Positions 22,101 to 35,220 of a DNA stretch of 64,000 bases are shown here, in pieces. The notes beneath the pieces are model-generated. The model made no database searches. It was not told the DNA's origin and saw nothing but the letters and a program-made list of their open reading frames with translations. This DNA comes from Chaetoderma sp. LZ-2023a. Its lineage: Eukaryota; Mollusca; Caudofoveata; Chaetodermatida; Chaetodermatidae. The stretch spans positions 67,230,014 to 67,294,013 of the forward strand of contig CM067366.1 in the NCBI GenBank assembly GCA_034401795.1. The letters are read 5' to 3'. The first letter of the stretch is position 1. Every line of letters begins with the position of its first letter. Both the position numbers and the translations under genes were made by a program.

Positions 22101-22240
22101 TGCGCTAATAAAGTATAGAGTTGAAAAGAATTCTACTATGGAGTAATTTCGAAATACACAATTTAGTCGCATGTTACAGTTTTCAAATGCTAATAATTTA
22201 CTATATATTCAATATCAGCATCTCTGTACTCGGTTTGTAA
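20640..22240 (-). repeat. Satellite-like array, inverted second copy
   Basis: Reverse-oriented counterpart of 8980-13400. Bases 20640-20800 match 13210-13370 inverted (TACAATATTATTATGCATG-type block), and 20985-22240 repeats the array blocks (GGTTAGATAGGTAT, GTAATTTCGTAGT, TTTTCGGTAGCC). A (TA)n tract lies at 22047-22096. No conserved reading frame. Confidence 0.75.
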
Positions 22241-22928
22241 CCAGGCCTTCGAACATAATACCATCTATCATCAAATATTTCTTGCAACAATGTGAAAGTC
22301 TTTCTATATATCCTCTAATTTAGCTCCATATAGAATCTAAATTATCAACAAAACCCCAAGAATTTACGCATATGGTCAACAAGATGGATGGAAAGATGGA
22401 CGGACTGCCCAAAATATAATCTGCTTCTTCCTATAGCCCATAGCTAATCATATCCAAGGCCGATGCCATTACAACATCTTAAAAATATGACACTACCAAG
22501 AAGCTATCATTATTGCAATCTCAACCACCATCGACACTGCATGGTACAAGTAAGAAACTGTAAATGATAGTAAGAACCTATGCAATATTTAATGTTAATA
22601 TAACAAGATAAACACATTTCTCTCTGTCCTGCAAATATGGTGTCAATTTATCACATGTCTAATGGCTATATCTTTATAGTACATTGGCTTTAACTTGAAG
22701 CCCATGTCTTCCTATATTATATAGTGCCTGTGCCAGTTCTACATGTATAATTTATTTTTTGTTCTATGTAGGGGGCCACGGTCTAGATATAGTCACTGTC
22801 TTAGGTGGGCAAGCTGTTGTGCTACTGCAAATTGTATATTATATATGAAAATGAATTTGAAGCTCAACTTGAATTATAATAATCTCCGGCCACGCTATTT
22901 GCCATTGATGCCTTGCATCAATATGGGT
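22241..22928. other. No recognised gene
   Basis: AT-rich sequence after the array, with a short plus-strand frame at 22743-22952 but no motif, repeat partner or splice context that supports coding. Confidence 0.35.
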
Positions 22929-23097
22929 ACTTGTTACATTCGAGGTGTTTAGATTGCACTTCGTCCGTCACCAATTATGCTTTCTTGACGAACTTATCTA
23001 CGTCATCCATGACGTTATTTATTAAGACGACATCCTATACGCCACATAACTGAGTGTGACGTCATTTAATGGATGGATAAACTGGAAAGGTCCGTTC
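22929..23097 (+). repeat. CRE-bearing MITE, copy J (3' part)
   Basis: Begins near CACTTCGTCCGTC and runs through GACGAACTTATCTACGTCATCC and GTGTGACGTCATTTAATGG to the end AAACTGGAAAGGTCCGTTC. Confidence 0.75.
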
Positions 23098-23934
23098 TTA
23101 TGCCCTAGATCAGCATAAGGATTGCGTCATTTTATATTAACCCTTTAAACCTTTATTCCGGTCTCTCAATTTCACGAGAAAGATACAGTGAAGCTGTTAA
23201 ATATTTTGGAATTAATCTAAGTGTGACTTGCAGTCAAATTACTTAGGCCTAGATTATAACGAATGCGTTATTTTGTGTTTGTTTGTGTTAAAGAGTTAAC
23301 TGCTGATAATCGCATCGTTTCTTGAGTATGAACCCGATATATGGCGCATATCCACTCAATACTGACACAGCTCGGTATGTCTACACTAAGCAATGTTATA
23401 GTCCAGTAATTGTCTGCTTCGCCATTCAGATGCTTAATTGCTGGGTAAATATCAAAGGCTTTTGTATCTAATACATGACAATGTTGCCGATATCGCTTGG
23501 GAATTTCTGTTTGGATAGACATGACGAATCCTGATAATATGACCCATCATATCTATATACAAATACCGTTCAGTGATGGGTTTCGGATCAGTGAACAGTC
23601 TAGGAATAAATAGAATTCATTAATTCAAATTGAATCTAATGGTTTTAGATCTGATATCGGGAGATCGATCGTTAATGTTGATTTACCGGTATCGTTTGTA
23701 CTTCGGCGAAAGTGCAATTTGACCAGCATATAATGATAATGATATCGAAGCTAACATCTTAACTGTCTCCATCCGATGATAAACGTGATAACGATTCCCA
23801 TTCAATGATAACGATGATAAGAATTCAGGAAAACACTGTACAGCTGATCTGATGTCACAGCTCGACATTGTGGCGTCGCCATTTTTCTTCTTAGCAGGAA
23901 TTTAAAAGCTTTAATAAGCAAATTATTTCCTTAG
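23098..23934. other. No recognised gene
   Basis: Contains short open frames on the minus strand (23268-23522, 23683-23868) without motifs. A series of GATAA-type repeats is visible around 23720-23830. Nothing else. Confidence 0.35.
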
Positions 23935-24110
23935 TGAATGTCCATTTGTAGTCCAAGAGAAGACCTTTTGAAAATATGCCAGTGGAATGGCTGGCTCGGT
24001 TACGGATCCTGTCATTCCAGCGGTACATTTTCAAAAATGTCTTCTCTTTGACTTCAAATGGACGTTCCTCAAGACCACTACAGCAACAGGTTTTAACGGC
24101 TTCGTTATTC
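23935..24110. repeat. Palindromic TTAA MITE, copy with clear arms
   Basis: GTCCATTTGTAGTCCAAGAGAAG, then GTGGAATGGCTGGCTC, its partner, CATTTTCAAAAATGTCTTCTC and CTTCAAATGGACGTTCC. Ends are not resolved. Confidence 0.75.
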
Positions 24111-25029
24111 AGTTACAGTTTTGATCTGATGACCTCCGTTGCGAACTTGTATTAGGACTACCCCTTGGAATTTGCATTGCTGTTCAGCAGAATTTATATG
24201 GGAATTTTCAATGGGCATACCATATAACACGCATTACGGTCAAGGTCATATCTTTATGGTTAGGGTTGCGCCTCTGGGGAAAAGGTTTGACCTGCGACTA
24301 TGCTTACAATTTTATCCGACCATCAAGAGGCTTGGTCAGGATATTGTCATTGTGGTTCTGATGAGGCATGTTGTCGATTTAATCAAAGGTCGCGTTTACC
24401 CTTAGTGTCGTTGTCACCCATATAACATCAAAGTTGCCACCTTTCTTCTTGGCACAAACGAATTCCCCTTACGCAGAAATAGGCATACAACGTCCACATT
24501 ATAAGATACCTTATAATTTGGTACCCTGGAACACAATTTTGGTCAAAATTACCAGCTTGGGTTTTGTAGAAAGGAAATCAAAATCGCCGCCACTAATGGT
24601 CGATCAATATGAAAATTGGTCAACATCTATGTCCTATATTGACTTAATATAGTATCAATCTTACTATGGATCGCTTTAATGCATTTCCACAAGTCAAATT
24701 TTCTGTGCCCAAGATAGGCCTCATAGGAAATATATGGGTGTATTATTCGAAGCACTATTAATACAATGACGTGAAATTGTTTGATGTCGAGCACCCTTTG
24801 GGCCTTAGGTTTTCTGAGAATAGAGCTCCTATGTGATCATTTTCGCAATCGCTATCAATCATGTTTGCTAAACGTCGAGAGATGACATTTCGAACCGATA
24901 TAGCCAGGATAGGATTAAGTGGGCTTACGAGATGGAATAGCGCTTCTCTGATTCCGCCCAATGCCGATTCTGATATCAGGATCAGCATAGGGCGGAGTCA
25001 GAAAAGTCAGACTAGATATGGACTTGCAT
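24111..25029. other. No recognised gene
   Basis: Several short open frames on both strands (for example 24139-24405, 24434-24652, 24758-24988) but no motifs and no repeat partner. Sequence up to the LINE fragment at about 25030 is unassigned. Confidence 0.3.
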
Positions 25030-26045
25030 CTGAACCTGATATCATCAGCAATGCACACTGTAGGTATGCAGCTGATAGCATCTCCAAACAAATCACGCAA
25101 ATAATAAATTTGGCCTTCATGCAACACCTCCCGATCGGTGATGCTGGCCAAGCTACCGCTATTGCGCTGCACAAACCCAAGAAGCCTCATGGGCCACCAG
25201 CAAGCCTATGGCCTATGATGCTCCTAAATAAGATTCGAAAGATCTTGTCCAGTGTGACACTGTGCCGCATCCGAGAAAAGATTGACAGATTCACTGAAGC
25301 CTACCAGAGCGACTTTAAACGAGGACGCAGCTGAGCAGACATTGTATGGGCGCAGAGAATTCTTTTGTCAGCACTTATGTTCAAGCACTGGCACTTTCAC
25401 AAGATGGGCATCTACATCGGGATGTCACGGGACATCGACACCATCAAACAACCAAAGATCCTGGACGTGTTACATCAAGCTGGCTGTAGCTGCGACTAGT
25501 CAGACGGCTGTTGACAAATGCCAAGTTGAAAGTGCGAATAAAAATGTGTGGTCTGCAGCGTTCAAGACACCTATTGGTTCTCCACAGGCAGACGGCATCT
25601 CTCCAGTGATGTCTACATGCTACCTTGCTACATTCCACTCATCTGTGCTAGTGCACTCCATAAGACCAAACCTCCCAGTGTCTACACTGGGCGTCACACT
25701 AGTGATGGATTATGCAGAACATATAGGCTGCATAGATAAGGAAAGAAACCTCTCGATGGCCTTCTCACTATAGCTGCAGAACAAGTCAAGAATGTGAATC
25801 TCTTCGTAAACAAAGCCAAACCCGAGTTTACCCATCAGCGAGAGACAAAGTCAGTGACAACGGCATCCCGTCACGTGGTAATTGGGGGTGGGTAGGGGGG
25901 TGGTGGTTGGGGTTGGGGGTGGGTGGTTGGGAGGAAGAGTGAATCCTTGGTTTTCAAATGTACATCTCTTCAGACATCGCTGCACGTAGCATCACGCGAA
26001 ACATTGCCTTCCCGTCCTTTGAAAAACTGTGGTTCTGTGGATCAT
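25030..26045 (+). pseudogene. LINE X reverse transcriptase, heavily decayed copy
   Basis: Readable across several frames: LLNKIRKILS, then VTLCRIREKIDRFTEAYQS and FKRGRS (fingers), DIDTIK in the catalytic Asp region, FKTPIGSPQADGISPV (the QGD-type motif), and VMDYAEHI where YADD is expected, so the catalytic pair is degraded. Stops and frameshifts are frequent. It ends about 110 bp before the penultimate DEG/ENaC exon. Matches 49.1-49.8 kb and 52.8-53.8 kb. Confidence 0.8.
25884..25935 (+). other. G-rich tract with quadruplex pattern
   Basis: Five or more G runs of 3-6 bases separated by 1-8 bases (GGGGGTGGGTAGGGGGG, then GGGG, GGGGG, GGG). It lies inside the decayed LINE, about 220 bp upstream of the exon at 26157. 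Confidence 0.75.
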
Positions 26046-26156
26046 GAGTGATTTCTGCCCTTCAGGCCTCGATAAGGTGATATAGAAAAATACTTTGCAA
26101 TACAGCATAACATAGCAATGATCTTTATCATCTCATATCCATTTCTATAATTACAG

Positions 26157-26248
26157 GGAGAACTTTGGCACGGTGGCCGTTTATTTTCCTGAGCTATACG
26201 TGCGTGAGATAAAGGAATCGACAAACTATGATGTCATTGCATTAATGT
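26157..26248 (+). CDS. DEG/ENaC sodium channel, penultimate exon (pre-TM2)
   Basis: A 92-bp exon with acceptor CTATAATTACAG (AG 26155-26156) and donor T/GTGAGT (GT 26249). The reading phase set by the upstream exon gives ENFGTVAVYFPELYV and then NYDVIALM, the extracellular strand leading into TM2 in this family. The split codon at its end (T plus GT) becomes Cys, continuing to CDLGGS in the next exon. In the family this position, just outside TM2, is the degenerin site, normally a small residue (Gly, Ala or Ser); here it is Cys by my alignment. The exon is too short to stand out alone. Its identity rests on phase, motif and position together. Confidence 0.88.
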
Positions 26249-26574
26249 GTGAGTTGTTTCCTTTTATTTGATCTTCTATTGATGACTCTTTAGTATTTAT
26301 CAAAGAGGCTGGAGCCATACCCTCTAAATAAAGTGTACATAGATATATTCAGGATTCAATATACGAAACTGTTTAAATGGAATGAGCTCAAAACTATTTT
26401 AAATATGTCTTCAAAGGTTGGATGTCTAAACTCTTTTAGACAAATACAGTTTTTGCTTGCCGCACTCTAGCTTAAACATGTATGTGCGGAAGATGTGTAC
26501 ATCAAAGAAATATATAGAAGGCATAAAATCAGAGATACATCTATGCATCGCATGCGTCCATTGAATGCTGCTCT

Positions 26575-26687
26575 CCCATCTGAGTCTCACCAATCAACAG
26601 ACCAATCACTAAATTATTCACAGTATGTTCAGTATAATGTTGAATAATTTAGTCTTTGGCTTGCTGATTGGTCAGAGTAAGATGGGG
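26575..26687. repeat. Foldback element with ATTGG/CCAAT arms
   Basis: Inverted arms 26575-26622 and 26639-26687 (CCCATCTGAGTCTCACCAATC against GATTGGTCAGAGTAAGATGGG) around a 16-bp loop. Inside the last DEG/ENaC intron. Confidence 0.8.
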
Positions 26688-26938
26688 TTATCTCCTCCTT
26701 TAATCTCCACACTCAGCCACAGACCTAGTGAATGGCCACATGCTACGTTTCACTAATCACCAAGGCAGAAGATAATCTAAATGTAGGCAACCACGTGTGT
26801 AAGCTGATTTGCTATGTAGGTCAGTGGAAGGTCCAAGATCGACATATATTTATTTACATCAACTATTCTAAAACTATTATAACATAATACAGTCTCTCAA
26901 ATCATGCATTACCATTTTTGTCAGACAAACCCCTTAAA

Positions 26939-26940
<2 letters not shown>

Positions 26941-27024
<84 letters not shown>
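26941..27024. repeat. (TAC)n microsatellite
   Basis: About 28 uninterrupted CTA/TAC units in the last channel intron. Confidence 0.97.
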
Positions 27025-27223
27025 GCTGGTGCTGGTGCTAGTGCTGCTGCGGGAACTGCAACTAATTGTGATTATGGTTATCAAACTGATATTTAATTTC
27101 CTGCTAGTATTAAACCTCTGTTCAAGTTAAATATATTAACCTGAACATGTTAGATTATTTCATAGTGCAAGGAGAAATGTATAATGTTATCTGCATATTT
27201 ATGTCAACCATTGTTGTTTTCAG

Positions 27224-27345
27224 GTGATCTGGGCGGAAGTCTTGGACTATGTTTGGGAGGAAGCCTTCTCACACTCGTTGAAATCATTGACTTGTTTTTC
27301 GGTCGCTTTTTGTTCTGTTCCCGATATAATGGTGAGCGAAAATAA
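27224..27345 (+). CDS. DEG/ENaC sodium channel, last exon (TM2 and C-terminus)
   Basis: Encodes DLGGSLGLCLGGSLLTLVE followed by IIDLFFGRFLF: the second membrane segment. It includes the GxS selectivity-filter motif, here Gly-Gly-Ser, and the conserved Glu after LLTLV. The stop TAA (27343-27345) comes only 11 codons after the FLF of TM2 (CSRYNGERK is in the tail), so the cytosolic tail is very short compared with most ASIC and ENaC proteins. A donor-like GTGAGC at 27332 would allow an alternative, longer tail by splicing to a downstream exon, none of which I can identify. With the two upstream exons it makes 345 complete codons of an N-terminally incomplete protein. A possible poly(A) signal AATAAA is at 27668. 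Confidence 0.92.
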
Positions 27346-27476
27346 GTACATGTTGAGGTTGTGAATGATATGCGACACAATGCAGGGTACAGAACAGGGA
27401 ATATCAGCGCTGGCTGCAAACGGACGTATGGAAAATGAAGAATATGAACCAGTCTTCAGGATAATAGATATAGAAT

Positions 27477-27570
27477 AAGGCCGTGTTCTCGCTAGAGAGG
27501 TAATCCGGAATAATGCTATACTTCAGTATGGCATTATTCCGGATTAAGTCTCTCGTGGGAACACAGCCTT
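27477..27570. mobile_element. 94-bp foldback MITE just 3' of the channel gene
   Basis: Almost entirely inverted repeat: AAGGCCGTGTTCTCGCTAGA and GGAATAATGC against their partners, ending ACACAGCCTT. It is 130 bp after the channel stop codon and so probably lies in its 3' untranslated region. The end sequence resembles small hAT-type MITEs. Confidence 0.85.
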
Positions 27571-27794
27571 AGTTTCAACAAAATCTTCATTGCAATAATA
27601 GGATGTTCTGTGAGAAAGGGTCAATTGGCAGACGTTTATGTCGGGAATGCGATTGTCTAGACTTGGTAATAAATCTCTGCCAGTTCTTGAGACAAAAAGA
27701 ACATTATTGGAGACGTTATCCTCGCTTCATCTTCTATCTTGAAAAGAATGGTCCAATGAAACGTCGAGAGTGCAGACAAAAACTAAATGGTTTC

Positions 27795-28925
27795 CTTGCT
27801 AATGTCGTAATAACCATCATGCCTTATGAATGGTTTCTTTGTTATTTTCCTATATGACTATCGTACTTCAGGCAGGTTGGTTGTCACAATGACCAGCATG
27901 ATATACGAATGGTTGCTTTGTCTTAATGGTCATGAGGACTTACGACGGATTTCCGTATCTTAATTACTATCATGCTTTATTATGGGTTTCTCAATTCTCT
28001 TTCTTAATGACCAACATGCTTTCTGAACGGGTTCTTTGTTCGTTCTTCTTACTGACCAACATGCTTTGTGAATGGGTTCTTTGTTCGTTCTTCTTAGTGA
28101 CCAACATGCTCTGTGAACGTGTGCTTTGTTCTTTCTTCTTACTGTCCAACATGCTTTGTGAATGGGTTCTTTGTTCTTTCTTCTTACTGTCCAACATGCT
28201 TTGTGAATGGGTTCTTTGTTCTTTCCTCTTACTGACCAACATGCTTTGTGAACGGGTTCTTTGTTCTTTCTTCTTACTGTCCAACATGCTTTGTGAACCG
28301 GTTCTTTGTTCTTTCCTCTTACTGATCAACATGCTTTGTGAATGGGTTCTTTGTTCTTTCTTCTTACTGATCAACATACTCTGTTAACGTGTTCTTTGTT
28401 CTTTCTTCTTACTGTCCAACATGCTTTGTTAACGTGTTCTTTGTTCTTTCTTCTTACTGAGCAACTTGCTTTATGAATGGGTTCTTTGATCTTTCTTCTT
28501 ACTGACCAACTTGCTTTATGAATGGGTTCTTTGTTCTTTCTTCTTACTGAGCAACATGCTTTATGAATGGGTTCTTTGTTCTTTGTCTTAATTACCACTA
28601 TACTTTATGAAGGGTTTCTTTGCTTCTTGCTTTAACCCTTTAACACTCATATCGGCCAAAACCGGCTAGTGCACGGGTCTTGAGAAATGTCCATCTGCAG
28701 ATATTTTTGAAAATTTACCACTGAAATGACTGGCTCGATAACCGAGCCAGTCATTCCAGTGGTAAATTTTCTAAAATAGTCTTCTCTTGGTCTGCAAATG
28801 GATGTTTTCTATGGGAGAATTGAAATTTTCTGGAAACAAATTCGATGGTTAATGTGTTAATTACCACTATATTTTTCGAAGAGTTTCTTTGCTTTTTGCC
28901 TTAATGGCCATCATATGTGATACCA
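27795..28925. repeat. 45-bp minisatellite, interrupted
   Basis: About 20 units of ATGCTTTGTGAATGGGTTC... ending ...TTACTGACCAAC. The units are best conserved at 28010-28580; degenerate units lie at both sides (27795-28010, 28580-28630, 28860-28925). Because 45 is a multiple of three, a plus-strand frame (27926-28387, MLCEWVLCSFFLL repeated) and minus-strand frames stay open. This is not evidence of coding. A TTAA MITE sits within it. Confidence 0.93.
28636..28856. mobile_element. Palindromic TTAA MITE inserted in the minisatellite
   Basis: 221 bp flanked by TTAA at 28632-28635 and 28857-28860. Ends CCCTTTAACAC and TTAATGTG. Its centre is a perfect palindrome (ACTGGCTCGATAACCGAGCCAGT core) with long arms including TTCCAGTGGTAAATTTT. 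The neighbouring array unit at 28588-28610 (CTTAATTACCACTATA) shows the same target with a single TTAA and no insert. Best-preserved member of the family. Confidence 0.92.
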
Positions 28926-29294
28926 CCACTTACACATACCCACCTTGTATATTCATAAGAGACAATAATGTAATGCAAATAATGTATTTGATATATTATG
29001 ACTGAGTAGAATATAGCTACCTCAGAATAGTGATTTTGCATTACTGATGCAATGAACCACGATTTTTTAGACTGCTGAATTTTCCTCATGCTAATTTGAT
29101 TAGAACATGCTGCTGTCTATGTGCTCCAAGAGCCAAACTACTTTGAAATTATTCAAAATAATATTCATTGAATTGTAGATTATTGTTCGTATCAGTTAAT
29201 TCATTTTAAAGCTGATACAAAATAATTCTTTGCTAAAGCGTAGACAATGTGTGTACTTGCATGGTAAAACATATCATATCGCACATTTCATGAA
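28926..29294. other. No recognised gene
   Basis: AT-rich spacer between two minisatellites, with no supported frame. Confidence 0.4.
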
Positions 29295-29745
29295 CCAGCC
29301 GTACCATTTAAACTGACCATTACTGAGTCACTGCTGTATGACACCATACCATTCAAACTGACCATTACTGAGTCACTTCTGTATGACACCGTACCATTCA
29401 AACTGACCATTACTGAGTCACTTCTGTATGACACATTACCATTCAAACTGACCATTACTGAGTCACTTCTGTATGATGCCGTACCATTCAAACTGACCAT
29501 TACTGAGTCACTTCTGTATGACGCCGTAACATTCAAACTGACCATTACTGAGTCACTTCTGTATGACACATTACCATTCAAACTGACCATTACTGAGTCA
29601 CTTCTGTATGACGCTGTACCATTCAAACTGACCATTACTGAGTCACTTCTGTATGACACATTACCATTCAAACTGACCATTACTGAGTCACTTCGGTATG
29701 ACGCCATACCATTCAAGCTGACCATTACTGCGTCATCTCTGTATG
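29295..29745. repeat. Second 45-bp minisatellite
   Basis: Ten units of ACCATTCAAACTGACCATTA + CTGAGTCACTTCTGTATGAC plus a variable 5-mer (GCCGT, ACATT, ACCGT). It is unrelated in sequence to the array at 27795-28925 but has the same period. The minus strand is open throughout (YRSDSVMVSLNG repeat), again expected from a 45-bp unit. Confidence 0.95.
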
Positions 29746-29858
29746 ACAATAAGAATATATTATATTGGTATATATATATTTCAATAAATGATAAATAATT
29801 TGCATATGTTTGTACTGTGCAACTGCTGCTTTTGTTGTAATAAACTTTCAATTTCACC

Positions 29859-31929
<2,071 letters not shown>

Positions 31930-31933
31930 TGAA

Positions 31934-32398
31934 TCAAAAGGGCCCTATGAAAATGGACAGTATTCCCACTATCTGTAGAGTGGATCGCTGAGTTGGGTAT
32001 AGACCGACCCGGCTTAGCTGAGTATGAAACAGTGTGGTCTGAGGTGCTCCAAGCCATGCCCCCGTTGGCTCTATGGGGCATTGCGTGTAGCCACCGTATT
32101 GAGAACTCAAAATAATAGAGTCCTTAGGAACGTCTAGCGCATATGTAGCCTCCGGAGGTACGGAATGGTTCACTTGACACTCTCGCACTGCATGTGCATG
32201 GTGAGTTGGGGCGAGGCTGCTGGTTTGCTGTGGAGCTCGGGGTTGCGGATCTAGTGTTGCGTATCTCCAGATTATAGAAAGACCGACTTCGTAAGCCAGT
32301 GGAACGTTCACATTCCAGTGGACCATGCAACCATTATCGCGGAAGTTGAACCACACCATATCGTTCTGGCTGTATGTGTCACCAGTGTGGTGGTCCAT
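31934..32398 (-). CDS. Unknown 154-codon frame at the element's first start codon (gag position)
   Basis: Open frame starting MDHHTGDTYSQNDMVWFN. I do not recognise a domain. The same start context exists in the right copy (ATG at 42413, MDRHTGDTNS), where the frame is broken by stops. A shared ATG in the position expected for gag suggests a real protein start, but no zinc knuckle or capsid motif is seen. The frame is read from the minus strand and ends at 31934. It could be the first part of a longer gag cut by the truncation at about 31930. Confidence 0.4.
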   Translation of the reverse strand: MDHHTGDTYSQNDMVWFNFRDNGCMVHWNVNVPLAYEVGLSIIWRYATLDPQPRAPQQTSSLAPTHHAHAVRECQVNHSVPPEATYALDVPKDSIILSSQYGGYTQCPIEPTGAWLGAPQTTLFHTQLSRVGLYPTQRSTLQIVGILSIFIGPF

Positions 32399-32929
32399 TT
32401 ACTCAATGTAGATTTGAGACATTATAAAATGCATACCTAATTAATATTGGAGAGACAAGCAATGGTACTCGTGTGCTGCTATGAGAGAGAAATTATGTAC
32501 ATAGGACTAAGTTGGTGGTTCCTCTAACATGGTCCTCGCCAGAGGTACCTCACCGATCTGATCAGTATAATCTCCGAGGTATCCCTGTAAGGGAGGGCCC
32601 GAATGCGGCGACTTAGCAAGTTTAATATAAACTATAATAACCCCTAGCACAAATTTTATTTGTTTGCGAGAGGAAAGTGCCTCGTGTGGTCTCCGTCACA
32701 GGAAAATGCCTGCAATGCCAAAGCAAAGGAAGAGAAATGGTAAAAAGGTCCACTCTCTTATTCAAACTATGCTATGGTGTGTAAAATGAGTCAACTTAGT
32801 GAAATTATGTTATAGTGATGCACACTGTTTTTCGTGAAGATGAGGTGGATGATTTCTACAGAATTCAACACCGTCACCTTATGTAAGTTAAAAGATACTG
32901 TATTCGCAGTTGTCGATTTATTTATTTAT

Positions 32930-35220
32930 GACTGGTGAGAATGCTCGGTGTCCGTATGGTCACACTCATGGAGCATCCTCTTCAGAGAGACAGCGTGCGG
33001 ACATGTCACATGGTGGCAGCTTCAGAATCATATAACGATCCTGTCACCATGGCATCATGACCACATATAACAGCACACGGACAAGTTACATTACAAAATC
33101 ATTAAAAGTACATATAGGTCTATGGTGGGGAGTAAGAGACGGATATCCAACTATGGTGACCTTCCCATAAGGGCATGCTGGGTTCTACGACCGTACCCAA
33201 TCACTTGTAGAGTTAGATGGAGATCTGTGTCCTATCTGTCACCTAGCGTGTCATGTGAGATCCGCACTCTGGGACTAAAATCTTCCCGTCTTTAGGGTTA
33301 TGTAGATTGCCCAGAGATGCACTGCAGGCCAGTAAATATAATATAATATTTTTGCAGTGCTTTCTACTTTGGCATGGTTTTCTAATCTAACAAGTATCCG
33401 CAGATACATAGGGGATGTTTGCGGTCATCGACATATTGATTCTGAAACCCCAATAGTTTCAAAGTCAGCTCTAACCAACATGGCGGAGGGAGTCCAGACA
33501 ACTATTAAGTCCTGAGGCTGGAGGACCATAGACAGAGACAATTACTCATTTATTCTATAAAATTTAGGATGCCCTATGGCATATGGCCAATTTATACAAC
33601 CTTGCCGGTGTGCGGTGTTACATATCAGCTACTCCCGGAAAAGAGACTTACATAAATATCTCCTCTAGAGTAATCGTCCCTTACTTCTTATAAACCTATC
33701 CTATCTAGCTAAGATAGCCAGGTTTAGTTGGCCGCATGTCAGGTTCGTGCAGTGGGAACATGAGCAGCGGCCTCAGTGAAAAATTGATGCTGTTGGGGAA
33801 CAAGGTTGTGTGGTTGTTGTTGCTGTATAGTGTAGCCTAGCAAATTGCGGTCCTAGTATGTTATATAAAATAAACAAAACATATAACTAGGATGGCTACT
33901 GCCCTGTAACTAACTATCACAGTACAGTTAAAATGCGAGATCACACGACCTCGATGGTTCCTGTTAGTCATCGGCACAAAATAGGAATAAATATATACAG
34001 TAAAAAGATATAAACTATAAAAAATGTGGTCTCAGATGACCGTGCGGTACCTGTTAGTCATCAGTATCTTATAAACAAGGCCACCCTACAGAGCATCTCC
34101 CTCAGAAAGGTAGCATGCGGACATGTTACAGAGTGATAGCATCAGAATCATATAACGATCCAGTTACAAATCACACCACAACCACATACAACATCACTAG
34201 GACAAGCTATCATTTACATAAGCGATTTGAAAAGTGCATAAATGTTTTATGGCCGGGAGTAAGAGGAAGATATCCATCTCCATTGGCCTTCCAGTGAGGG
34301 TGTGGTGGGTTCTAAGACCGCACCCTGTCACTGTGAAGAGTTAGATAGAGATCTGCATCCCATCCGCCACCCATGTGTCTGGGAAGGATCACTTGAGATC
34401 CAACTCTGGGGAACTAACGTTTGCCTGTCATTCGGGTTAAGTTTCAGAATGCCAAGCGACGCACTGCAGGCCGGTTTTGCATAAAGATATCACAGTGCTT
34501 GCTACTTTGGCAGGTGTATCTATGCTAACTAGTATCCGAAGATACAGAGGTAGTGTATGTGAAATCAAAATTTTAGTCTTCACCGCTCGGAAACCCAAAT
34601 AGTTTCCTAAGTCGGATCATGCCAACGTGTTGATGGGAGTTCCAGACAATTTATAAGCCTTGCAGCTGGATGAGCATAGAAACAGACAATCACTCAATAT
34701 AATAAGAGGCACTAAGGTATTTGGCCAATTTTACACAATCTAGCTGGTGTGCAGTGTTACATATCCACTCCAGCCTTACAGAGGCTTACACAAATGTCTC
34801 CTATGGAGAGATTGTCCCTAGCTACTTTAAACCTATCCTATTGAGCTAAAACTGCCAGGTTTAGTCGATCACATGTCAGGTTCGCGTAATGTGAGCATGA
34901 ACAGTGATCTCGGTGTAAAATCGATGCTGGGGGTGGGGGTGGGGGTAGAAGTGACGTGGATTTAATGTTGCTGTATAGTATAGCCTAGCGTACTGCGGTC
35001 CTAGAGTTTTTTATATAAACAAAACAAAGTAACTAGGATGGCTGCTTGCCATATTTATAAATAACTATTACAGTAGTGACAGAAAATCAGGTCAGAGGAC
35101 CTTACGATGCTTGTTAGTCATAAGCACAAAAATAGGGATAATATTTACAGTTGAAACGATATAAACAATAAAATGCGGTCTCAGACGATTGGGGCAGTAC
35201 TTATTAGTCATCAGCACCTC
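32930..35220 (-). repeat. Tandem duplication, two units of about 1.15 kb
   Basis: Matching blocks recur about 1.1 kb apart: GCGGACATGT (33000 and 34115), GGGAGTAAGAG (33128 and 34256), GTATAGT.TAGCCTAGC (33825 and 34973), GTTAGTCAT (33964 and 35113). The right copy (40640-41770) has one unit, so the duplication is specific to the left copy. Confidence 0.85.

Larger units (their letters stand above)
26249..27223 (+). other. DEG/ENaC last intron (975 bp)
   Basis: GT at 26249-26250, AG at 27222-27223 after TTGTTGTTTTC. It contains a foldback element (26575-26687) and a (TAC)n microsatellite (26941-27024). Confidence 0.8.

Noticed and set aside
24139-24988. Three open frames of 72-88 codons as small genes
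   Set aside because: No motifs, no homology within the window, no splice or start context.
27926-28387. 153-codon frame MLCEWVLCSFFLL repeat as a membrane protein
   Set aside because: It is the translation of a 45-bp minisatellite, with no start context, splice signals or unique flanking coding sequence.
34929-34947. G-rich tract as a quadruplex
   Set aside because: Only three G runs are present, one short of the usual four.
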